A DNA stretch of 64,000 nucleotides, from positions 62,001 through 126,000 of the forward strand of contig JAPOWW010000020.1 in NCBI GenBank assembly GCA_026707405.1. Direction: 5' to 3'. The notes under the pieces are model-generated. The model did no database searches, was not told the DNA's origin, and saw only the letters and a program-made list of their open reading frames with translations. Every line of letters starts with the position of its first letter. Within the stretch, counting starts at the first letter, position 1. Source of the DNA: Chloroflexota bacterium. GTDB lineage: Bacteria; Chloroflexota; UBA11872; VXNJ01. The translations under genes were made by a program, and so were the position numbers. Positions 51,543 through 58,790 of this stretch are shown piece by piece.

Positions 51543-53453
51543 TCAGTCCGGCGGCGTGCTCTTTCCCCACATATTGTCCCCCCAACAGATGATCGGGCCA
51601 TTGGCCCGCACCCCGCAAGTGTGTGTCAGGCCGGAGCTGACTGACTGAAAGGTGGTGATCGGTGGGTCGGCTTGGCCGGCGGAGAAGGGGCGATGACTTC
51701 CGTCTGCCCCCCAACAGACGGCAGCCCCGCCGGTCCTCAGCCCGCACGTGTGGTAGTAACCGGCGCTAACCGAGCCGAACGCCCCACCCGGCGCCGCCAC
51801 CGCACCGTATGCGTTCGATCCCCAGCAGACTAAGGAGCGATCGGTGCGAATGGCGCAGCTATGGAAACCCCCCGAGCTGACGGAGCGAAACGTGCCGGAG
51901 GGCGGCGTGGCCTGACCGCTCTCGTTCTCTCCCCAGCAGGCAAGCGTCCCGTCGGTCCCTATTGCACAGTTGTGAGCCGGGCCGCTGCTCATGGAAGTGA
52001 ATGTGCCCGTCGGTGGTTTGTACACGTCCGCTGACAACCCGCCCCAGCAGGCTATTGTGCCGTTGGCGCGAAGCCCACAGGTATGGGTTCTGCCGGTGCC
52101 GACGGTTTGGAACGCCCCTGTGGGCGGCGCGGATTCGCCATAGGTGTTCTCTCCCCAGCAGGCGATAGCATCGTCCGTCCGAACGCCGCAGGTGTGGTAG
52201 CCTCCTGCGCTCACGGAACGGAATCTACCCGGGGGCGGCACGGTTTCGCCGTGAGTATTGGATCCCCAGCAGGCGATGCTGCCGTCCGTTCTGATCCCGC
52301 ACGTGTGGTCCAGTCCCGCGCTGACCGACGACCACTCGGAAGCGGGATTCGGAGGGCGGCCGGCCCGGTGGCGCGTGATCCACTCGTCAACAGTCCGCCG
52401 CGTTCGATCGCCGTCGATCAGGAAATTCGCGCCTTCCACACCCTCCACGGCGCCGCCGCCCAGCTTCGCGGTTGTGACCCCGATCACGCCGCCCTGTAGG
52501 TTGAGACCCGGCCCGCCGCTGTTGCCGGGGTTGGCTGTGGCGTCCGTCTGAAGCCAGTCTGTATGGCGGGCGGACAGGATGCCGCGTGTGACCGTGAGCG
52601 TTTCCAGGCAGAGCGGATAGCCCAGGATTACCAGATCCTCGCCCAATTCCAGGCTGGCTGAACTGCCAAACGCCAAAAGTGGATGGCCATCGCCGGGCAG
52701 CTTGAGTAGCGCCAAATCTGCGTCGGAATCTTCGGCGACAACCGTCGCTTGCTGTTCCCGGCCGTCGTACGTCCCGACGACTACGCGGCGAGCGCCATCG
52801 AGCACGTGGCTGTTCGTCACCACGTAACCGTCCGCCGTCACCACGAACGCGCTCCCGCAGCCACCGTCTGATGTGCGGATGTATCGGACGGCTGCCTGCG
52901 ATTGCTTGACCAGTTCCTTGATAGCCAGCGACGGCCCGCTGGCGCTGGACGTCGCGGCGCCGAATGCCCAGCCGAAGACCCCGCGCACGTCCTCGCGGTG
53001 ATCGTTGCGGCAGGCCCCTTCCGCTTGGTCGCCGAACGTGCGCTGATAGATGCCGACGTTTCCATGATTTCCGAGGTGGTTCTCCACGATATCGTTGAGC
53101 GCCACGCAGTCGGTTGGCCAGGCCAGGTCCATCGGGTTCGGGCCCGTGGATAGCTCCGCTTGGTCAAAGGCCCAACCGAACACCCCGCGCACGTCGTCCC
53201 GGTGGTCACTCTGACAGCTCTCTTCGGCCTCATCGCCAAAGACGCGCTGATAGATGCCTACGTTTCCGTGGTTGCCCAGATGTGTCTCCACGATGTCGTT
53301 GAGCGCCACGCAGTCCATTGGCCACTGCGCCGCGACGGGAGAGGCCAGCCACAACGCCGCCGCCAGCAGCGCCAGGCCGACCAGCGCTGGAGCAAGGACG
53401 GAGAGCGCGCGTTTCAGGGCGCCGGTGCCTTCAATTGCGCCCATCGGCGGCAT
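51543..53453 (-). CDS. secreted trypsin-like serine protease with RCC1-type repeats
   Basis: A 636-residue exported protein. A signal peptide (1-42, 'VGLALLAAALWLASPVAAQ') is followed by two near-identical 53-residue modules (44-96 and 112-164; 'DCVALNDIVE.HLGNHGN') of unknown type. Next comes a trypsin/HtrA-like domain with His216 ('TNSHVLDG'), Asp246 ('DSDADLALL') and Ser312 ('NPGNSGGPGL'), so the triad is complete. The C-terminal 260 residues are seven repeats of about 38 residues ('SAG..HTCG.R.DG.I.CWG'), an RCC1/BLIP-II-like propeller with paired cysteines. No PDZ domain. It probably degrades or binds extracellular proteins. Confidence 0.88.
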   Translation of the reverse strand: MPPMGAIEGTGALKRALSVLAPALVGLALLAAALWLASPVAAQWPMDCVALNDIVETHLGNHGNVGIYQRVFGDEAEESCQSDHRDDVRGVFGWAFDQAELSTGPNPMDLAWPTDCVALNDIVENHLGNHGNVGIYQRTFGDQAEGACRNDHREDVRGVFGWAFGAATSSASGPSLAIKELVKQSQAAVRYIRTSDGGCGSAFVVTADGYVVTNSHVLDGARRVVVGTYDGREQQATVVAEDSDADLALLKLPGDGHPLLAFGSSASLELGEDLVILGYPLCLETLTVTRGILSARHTDWLQTDATANPGNSGGPGLNLQGGVIGVTTAKLGGGAVEGVEGANFLIDGDRTRRTVDEWITRHRAGRPPNPASEWSSVSAGLDHTCGIRTDGSIACWGSNTHGETVPPPGRFRSVSAGGYHTCGVRTDDAIACWGENTYGESAPPTGAFQTVGTGRTHTCGLRANGTIACWGGLSADVYKPPTGTFTSMSSGPAHNCAIGTDGTLACWGENESGQATPPSGTFRSVSSGGFHSCAIRTDRSLVCWGSNAYGAVAAPGGAFGSVSAGYYHTCGLRTGGAAVCWGADGSHRPFSAGQADPPITTFQSVSSGLTHTCGVRANGPIICWGDNMWGKSTPPD

Positions 53454-53658
53454 CTAGCTCGCGTATGAAGAGTGACGGGTGAGACAGCGCATAACGCTGA
53501 TTCGTGTTTTTCGAGCCAGTCCGTCACCGCGCATCAACGATGCATCCTTTGATTCCAAAGGCGGAGGCAATCCAAACCGGGAGCTTGAGAATTCTATGAC
53601 GCGGAAATGCGAACCGGTAGGAAGCCTACACCACCACGAAGCCGACCAAGTCCGATCA

Positions 53659-53700
53659 CCGTTCGCCCTGAGCCTGCCGAAGGGTCGAAGGGGCGAACGG
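53659..53700. repeat. inverted repeat downstream of ftsZ
   Basis: CCGTTCGCCC (53659-53668) and GGGCGAACGG (53691-53700) form a 10-bp stem; the 22 bases between carry a smaller CCT...AGG pairing. The sequence GTTCGCCCTGAGCCTGCCGAAGGG is a common extragenic repeat type. Only 3 bases past the ftsZ stop, it may end ftsZ transcription. Confidence 0.65.
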
Positions 53701-53703
53701 ATG

Positions 53704-55002
53704 TTACGTGCGAAGCCGCCTGCGAATGAACGCCGGGACTCGTACGTCGTTCGAGTCGACCGGATTCCTGGTATCGAGCCTGCGCATTACGGGTTCGGGA
53801 GCGACCTGCGGCGCTGGCGCCGGCGCCCGATCAGTCTCCGGTGGGGCAGCAGGCGCTGGCTCCGGCGCGGCTGGCGCTGGCTCGGGCAAGGGTTCCTGAC
53901 GCGGCGCCCGTTCTGGACGGCTCGACGCGGCCACCGGGCGCGGAGCGCCCAGCACCGGCCGTGTCCGCGGTCCGCTCAGCCCGGTTGCGATTAACGTCAC
54001 GGTCAGCGTTTGAGTCGGCCTGGGATCGACCACGGCGCCGAAGACGATGCGTGCGTCGGGATGGGCCGTCTCGGAAAGTCCCTTTACGACCGCCTCGACT
54101 TCGTGAATTCCCAGGTCCTCGCCGGCCGTGATGTTGACCAGAATCGCCGCCGCCCCGTCGAGCGTCGTCTCGATCAGCGGTGACCGGATCGCCTCTTCCA
54201 GAGCCGTGGTGGCGCGCGATTCGCCCGAGGCCGATCCGACGCCGAGCAGCGCCGATCCGGCATTTTTGACGATGCTCCTTATGTCCGCGAAATCAACGTT
54301 GACCAGACCGACGTTCGTTATCAGGTCGGTCACTCCGCGCACGCCGCTCAGCAGCATGGCGTCGGCTTGAACGAACGCATCCGCCATGGTCGTCTTTCTG
54401 TGTACGGTGCCGAGAAGGCGGTCGTTGTTGACGACGACGATGGCGTCGACGTTCGCGGCCAGCGCTTCGACTCCCATCTCGGCGTTGGCGCGTCGGCGGG
54501 AGCCTTCGAACATAAAAGGCGTGGTCACGATGGCCACCGTCAAGGCCCCGGCTTCCATCGCGAGCTCTGCAATCACCGGCGCGGCGCCCGTGCCGGTCCC
54601 GCCCCCCATTCCGGCTGTGACGAAGACCATCTCCGCCCCGGCCACCGCCACTTCCAGATCTGACTGGCTTTCCATCGCCGCGCGTTCTCCGAGCGTGGGG
54701 TCGCCCCCCGCTCCGAGGCGGCGCACCGTGCGGTCGCCTATTGCCACCTTGTGAGTCGCGCTGCACCGGGCGAGGTCTTGCGCGTCGCTGTTCACAGCCA
54801 CGAAATCCACGCCCGACAGCCCGGCGTCGACCATGCGGTTGATCGCGTTGTTACCGGCCCCGCCGACCCCGAAGACCCGGATTTCGGTAAATCCTTCCCT
54901 CGCTACGTGGTCCCCTCTGAACATCTTGCCCACTACGTTTTCCGGACGGCGACGGTCACCCAGCCGGCGCGGATCGAACGGAGCGCCTCTCTTCTCAGGC
55001 AC
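53704..55002 (-). CDS. ftsZ: cell division protein FtsZ
   Basis: A 432-residue tubulin-like GTPase that forms the division ring. 'IRVFGVGGAGNNAINRMVDAGL', 'VAVNSDAQDLA', the tubulin signature 'TAGMGGGTGTGAAPVIAELA' and 'VNVDFADIRSIVKNAGSALLGVG' (T7 loop) are intact. A Pro/Ala/Glu-rich linker of about 80 residues leads to the C-terminal peptide 'DVRVPAFIRRR', which matches the consensus that binds FtsA or other anchors. GTG start overlaps the parA 3' end by 8 bases. No ftsA, ftsQ or mur genes are near, unlike the usual dcw cluster. Confidence 0.96.
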   Translation of the reverse strand: MPEKRGAPFDPRRLGDRRRPENVVGKMFRGDHVAREGFTEIRVFGVGGAGNNAINRMVDAGLSGVDFVAVNSDAQDLARCSATHKVAIGDRTVRRLGAGGDPTLGERAAMESQSDLEVAVAGAEMVFVTAGMGGGTGTGAAPVIAELAMEAGALTVAIVTTPFMFEGSRRRANAEMGVEALAANVDAIVVVNNDRLLGTVHRKTTMADAFVQADAMLLSGVRGVTDLITNVGLVNVDFADIRSIVKNAGSALLGVGSASGESRATTALEEAIRSPLIETTLDGAAAILVNITAGEDLGIHEVEAVVKGLSETAHPDARIVFGAVVDPRPTQTLTVTLIATGLSGPRTRPVLGAPRPVAASSRPERAPRQEPLPEPAPAAPEPAPAAPPETDRAPAPAPQVAPEPVMRRLDTRNPVDSNDVRVPAFIRRRLRT

Positions 55003-55756
55003 GCGCTACGACCTCCTCTACCAATGCGTCGTATACACCTCTGGCCTTCTTGGCGCCCTTGTACGCGTACACCGAAACTCCGGCGCTGGACGCCTCCAGA
55101 ATCTTGCTGTTCACCGGGACTGGAGTCTCGAAGACCGCCCGCCCCCACTTCTCACGTAGAAATCGATTCACGCTGCCCTCTTCACGCAGCCGCCGGTCGA
55201 ACTTGCTCAAAACAATCCCAAGGATTTTCAGCTTCGGGTTGAGGTAGAGGACCTCGTTGATGCTCTCGTCCAGCATTTCTAGGCCCTGCAAGGAGAAGAA
55301 CCGCGCCTCGGTCGGGATTATCACCCAGTCGGCTCCGACCAGGGCATTGACCGTCAGCAGTCCAAGCGAAGGCGGGGTATCTATGAGTATGAAGTCGTAA
55401 TCCGAAACGACCTTGCTGAGTTGATCGCGAAGCCGGCTGTCGCGCCCCACCTTGTTGGCCAGGCTCGTCTCGATCGACGCCATGTTCAGGTCGGAGGGCA
55501 TAACGTCGATCTCGACCCCGATGAGGTCCGCGACGCGCAGGATCGGCGGGTCGGCGCTTCGGTCCATCAAAGCGTCGCCTATGGTCTTCTCGACGTTGCG
55601 TTCGAGTCCGAACGTTGCCGTAAGGTTTGCTTGCGGGTCCATGTCGATGAGAAGTACGCGGTAGCCCCGCAAAGCCAGTCCCGCCCCGAGATTGGCGGTA
55701 GTTGTGGTCTTGCCAACACCCCCCTTTTGGTTGGCGACCGCTATGATTAAGCCCAC
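54995..55756 (-). CDS. ParA/Soj-family ATPase
   Basis: About 253 residues. 'IIAVANQKGGVGKTTTTANLGAGLA' is the deviant Walker A with its signature Lys, followed by 'VLLIDMDPQANLTATFG', 'FILIDTPPSLGLLTVNAL' and 'VLSKFDRRLREEGSV'. This is closest to chromosomal Soj/ParA rather than MinD (no membrane-targeting C-terminal helix visible). No parB or parS is next to it; pairing with ftsZ suggests a role linking segregation and division. GTG at 55754-55756 fits the family N-terminus and has AGAGG upstream; a TTG at 55765 is also in frame. Overlaps ftsZ by 8 bases. Confidence 0.93.
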   Translation of the reverse strand: MGLIIAVANQKGGVGKTTTTANLGAGLALRGYRVLLIDMDPQANLTATFGLERNVEKTIGDALMDRSADPPILRVADLIGVEIDVMPSDLNMASIETSLANKVGRDSRLRDQLSKVVSDYDFILIDTPPSLGLLTVNALVGADWVIIPTEARFFSLQGLEMLDESINEVLYLNPKLKILGIVLSKFDRRLREEGSVNRFLREKWGRAVFETPVPVNSKILEASSAGVSVYAYKGAKKARGVYDALVEEVVARA

Positions 55757-55899
55757 CCTAAGCAACCTCTAGTGCTTAGTGCTTTTTGATCCCACGGAGG
55801 CTGATGTTAACATAACTTTGGTGCGTCAAACTTCCACCATGCCGTACACGCCCTACATATCGCTGCTGTTCCAGTCAACGTGCGTGTGCATACAACATA

Positions 55900-56934
55900 T
55901 TGCGTACGCCCGCTAGAAACGCCTCGTCAGCGCATACTCCTCCCAAGCGTCCCGTGACTGGTCCAACGCCGCCGCCAATCCGATATCGCGAGGATCCTGA
56001 CGATGTCCTTACCGCGGTAGACATAGCTCCCGGTCATCCGGCGGGGCTGAATCTAAGAAACCCTGTAATGACAGCCTCCGGCACTTCCGGTTTCGGAGCC
56101 GAATACGCACGGATCGTCGATCTCGCCAAGCTGGGAGCCATGGTCACCAAGACGGTCACGCCCCGTCCGCGCCGGGGAAACCTGACCCCCAGGACCGTAG
56201 AGACGCCGTCGGGGATGCTCAACTCGATAGGATTGCCCAACCCTGGAATCGAAGGCTTGCTGGCCCGCGAGGGCAGAGCCTGGGAGTCGCTGGGGATGCC
56301 GGTCATCGTCAGCATCGCGGGCGGCTCGGCCTCGGAGTTCAGAGACCTGGCCGCCGCGCTGGAGGGCTATCGCGGCGTCTCGGCAATCGAGGCCAACTTC
56401 TCATGTCCCAACGTCGAGGACGGCATGGAGTTCGCCACCGATCCCGAGCTGCTCGCCCTGGCCACCGGCGCCATTCTCGAAGTGTCTAGCCTCCCCTTGA
56501 TCGTCAAGCTCTCCCCGAACGTCACCGATATCCGTCCGCTGGCCGTGGCGGCCCAGCAAGCCGGCGCTCACGCCCTAACGATCATGAACACGATCCTGGG
56601 AATGAAAATCGACGTTCACAACCGCCGCCCGTTCATCGGCGCTACGTTCGCCGGCCTCTCCGGCCCGGCGGTGCGCCCCGTTGGAGTTCGCCTCGTCTAC
56701 CAGGCGTGGCCGGAAGTGGATATCCCCATAATCGGCGCGGGGGGTATCGCCTGCGCCGACGACGCGCTCGAATACATCCTCGCCGGAGCCTCCGCCGTGC
56801 AGGTTGGGACCGCCAGCTTCGTCAGACCGACCGCCGCGCTGGAAGTCGTCGAGGGAATCGAAGATTACTTGCGCAACAGCGAAGTCGGTTCCATCGACCG
56901 GCTCGTCGGACTGGCCCATCCGGAGCCCGCTTAG
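55900..56934 (+). CDS. pyrD: dihydroorotate dehydrogenase, class 1B catalytic subunit
   Basis: About 344 residues or fewer. 'NPVMTASGTSGFGAEY', 'AMVTKTVTPRPRRGN', 'MLNSIGLPNPG', 'IEANFSCPNVEDGMEF' (catalytic Cys), 'LIVKLSPNVTDI' and 'IIGAGGIACADDALEYILAGASAVQVGTASF' (FMN phosphate site) are all class 1B features. It oxidises dihydroorotate to orotate with PyrK. TTG at 55900 is the first start; GTG at 55954 is likelier, because the first 30 residues are unconserved. The 134-143 bases to the divergent parA should hold its promoter. It is separated from the pyrR-pyrK operon and shows no PyrR-type leader. Confidence 0.95.
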   Translation: MRTPARNASSAHTPPKRPVTGPTPPPIRYREDPDDVLTAVDIAPGHPAGLNLRNPVMTASGTSGFGAEYARIVDLAKLGAMVTKTVTPRPRRGNLTPRTVETPSGMLNSIGLPNPGIEGLLAREGRAWESLGMPVIVSIAGGSASEFRDLAAALEGYRGVSAIEANFSCPNVEDGMEFATDPELLALATGAILEVSSLPLIVKLSPNVTDIRPLAVAAQQAGAHALTIMNTILGMKIDVHNRRPFIGATFAGLSGPAVRPVGVRLVYQAWPEVDIPIIGAGGIACADDALEYILAGASAVQVGTASFVRPTAALEVVEGIEDYLRNSEVGSIDRLVGLAHPEPA

Positions 56935-56945
56935 CCCGCCGACCC

Positions 56946-58022
56946 CTACCGCGAAAACAGGACCTGCACGATGTCGCCGTCCTTGACGACGTAGTCGCGG
57001 CCTTCTTTCCTCACCAGTCCGCGGCGTCTCGCCTCCGCGTACCCGCCCGCCTCTGTCAGCTCGTCGTACGAGACCGTCTCCGCGCTGATGAATCCCCGTG
57101 CGATGTCGCTGTGAATCATCTCGGCGAATCCAACCGCGTTAGTTCCCGCCGGAAAGGGCCACGCCTGCACCTGCGAGGCGTTCCATGTGTACGCGGTTGA
57201 CGTTGACGTGGCTTCGTAGACAGCCCGGCTGACCCTTCCGACCGCGCTCCCGTCTATGTCGTACGACTCCAGCAGCTCGCGGCGGTCGTCGGAGTCGAGC
57301 TGCGCCGCCTCCGCCTCGATCTGCGCCGAGACCGCTGCGGCGGCCGTATGCGGATAAGGCCAGGTCTCGTTCACGACGTCCGCCAATCCGTCCCAATCCG
57401 CCGCCGCGTCTTCACCCGTGTTTATCAGGACGACCGCCGGTTTGAGAGTCAGGAAGCCGAACCCGGCCGTCAGCGGCCTGTCCTGATCGCTCACCTCCAC
57501 CGCGCGCGCGTGCTTTCCCGCGTCGAGTCCCTCTTGCAGCGAGACCAGCAGCGCCTGCTCGCGCTCCAGCCCGCCGCGCTCGGCTCTCGGCGCGCGCCTG
57601 ATTTCCGTCATCAGCCGCTTGAGCCGCGATTCGACCACCAGCAGGTCGGCGACGATCAACTCTGACGAGACCTCCTCCAGCCGCGCCCCGACCGCTTCGG
57701 GACCGTCGCCGTCGAGAAAGCACGGGATCACCGGCGCGAGCACGTCCGCCGTGCGCACCGCGCTTATCCATTCCGCCTGCCGGTCGCCCGCCTCGCCGAA
57801 ACCCACTGACGCATAGTCGATCAGCGTGAACGCCGCCGGCGTGGTCTCCTTCACGTCCAGCAGCGAACCCAGGTTTTCCAGCCGCTCGTCGGGCGGCGTC
57901 ACCTGGACGATAAGCTGTTCGATGCGTCCCCGGCTCGCCGAAAAGCTCGCGCCGGCTGCCAGAAGCTCTACAATCTCTGTCCGGCCCGACCCACGGATGC
58001 CAACAAGACCGACCGTAATCAC
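56946..58022 (-). CDS. YchF-like protein with a degenerate P-loop
   Basis: A 358-residue protein of the Obg/YchF family by overall layout: N-terminal G domain, a long helical insert ('ADLLVVESRLKRLMTEIRRAPRAERGG'), and a C-terminal TGS domain ('GFISAETVSYDELTEAGG', 'RDYVVKDGDIVQVLF'). The Walker A that should be GxPNVGK[ST] reads 'GIRGSGRT', Arg14 replacing Lys; the DxxG motif is 'DYASVG'; 'INTGED' still resembles the N-x-x-E site of YchF. Nucleotide hydrolysis is doubtful. The loss is consistent along the G domain, not a single error. Convergent with pyrD, 11 bases apart. Confidence 0.85.
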   Translation of the reverse strand: MITVGLVGIRGSGRTEIVELLAAGASFSASRGRIEQLIVQVTPPDERLENLGSLLDVKETTPAAFTLIDYASVGFGEAGDRQAEWISAVRTADVLAPVIPCFLDGDGPEAVGARLEEVSSELIVADLLVVESRLKRLMTEIRRAPRAERGGLEREQALLVSLQEGLDAGKHARAVEVSDQDRPLTAGFGFLTLKPAVVLINTGEDAAADWDGLADVVNETWPYPHTAAAAVSAQIEAEAAQLDSDDRRELLESYDIDGSAVGRVSRAVYEATSTSTAYTWNASQVQAWPFPAGTNAVGFAEMIHSDIARGFISAETVSYDELTEAGGYAEARRRGLVRKEGRDYVVKDGDIVQVLFSR

Positions 58023-58210
58023 GGTTGCGAGTCTACCGTTACCGGCGGTCTATCAGGCCATTCGTTACCCGACAGTCAGGCAGGTTCGCGGTGCACGACG
58101 TCGAACCGCCTGCGGCGGGCAACGTCGAGCCGTCCCAGGCTCGGAATGTGTTTGGACGCCGGGCCGTCACAATCGAACTACAGAGAGTCGGGAAGTAGAA
58201 ATGCCCCATA

Positions 58211-58750
58211 TTGCCCGCGGAATGGTTCGAAAAGCACAAGCTGCCGTTGTTCGGGCTTTTGCTCGTCACGATAATCGGGCTTCAGATCGCCCAGCTCGCA
58301 ACCGGCCCGTCCGACCCTCCCGCCTACACCTCCACGCCTGAGCAGGAAGCCGCCCTCCCGCGCAAGGTCTATGTCTCCGGCGCGGTCAAGGAGCCGGGCG
58401 TATACGAGTTCCGGCAGGGTGACAGGGTGGAACAGGCCTTGGAGCTTGCTGGCGGCGTTGCCGCCAACGCGGACCTCGATCTGATAAATCTGGCCGTCCT
58501 GCTGGTCGACGAGCAGCAGGTGCATGTTCCAGAGCAGGGCGGAGTCTCGGGCGAATCAGCCAAGATCGACCTCAACCGGGCCGAGCTTGACGAGATTACG
58601 ACACTCGATGGAATCGGCCCCGTCAGCGCCGAAAAGCTGATCGCCTATCGAAGGCTCAACGGCCCTTTCCGGTCGCTCGACGACCTGCTCGCCGCCGGCC
58701 TCAACCGAAGCCAGGTCGAAAAGATCAAAGACCACGTACTGTTTCGCTGA
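58211..58750 (+). CDS. comEA: competence protein ComEA
   Basis: A 179-residue DNA-uptake receptor. An N-terminal membrane anchor ('LPLFGLLLVTIIGLQIAQLA') is followed by an SLBB domain ('KVYVSGAVKEPGVYEFRQGDRVEQALELAGG') and a helix-hairpin-helix pair ('KIDLNRAELDEITTLDGIGPVSAEKLIAYRR', 'SLDDLLAAGLNRSQVEKI') that binds double-stranded DNA. TTG start. ComEC follows 40 bases downstream, the standard competence pair. Confidence 0.94.
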   Translation: MPAEWFEKHKLPLFGLLLVTIIGLQIAQLATGPSDPPAYTSTPEQEAALPRKVYVSGAVKEPGVYEFRQGDRVEQALELAGGVAANADLDLINLAVLLVDEQQVHVPEQGGVSGESAKIDLNRAELDEITTLDGIGPVSAEKLIAYRRLNGPFRSLDDLLAAGLNRSQVEKIKDHVLFR

Positions 58751-58790
58751 CTCCGGTCCGAGCGACGATCGGTAGATCACAGGTGCCTTA

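Noticed and set aside
51546-52334. Regularly spaced nucleotide repeats that could suggest a CRISPR array
   Set aside because: The spacing (about 114-117 bases) and variation match in-frame RCC1-type protein repeats in the protease gene, not short direct repeats with spacers.
55757-55899. Possible parS site between parA and pyrD
   Set aside because: No sequence close to the TGTTTCACGTGAAACA-type consensus was found; only a short GTTAAC palindrome is present.
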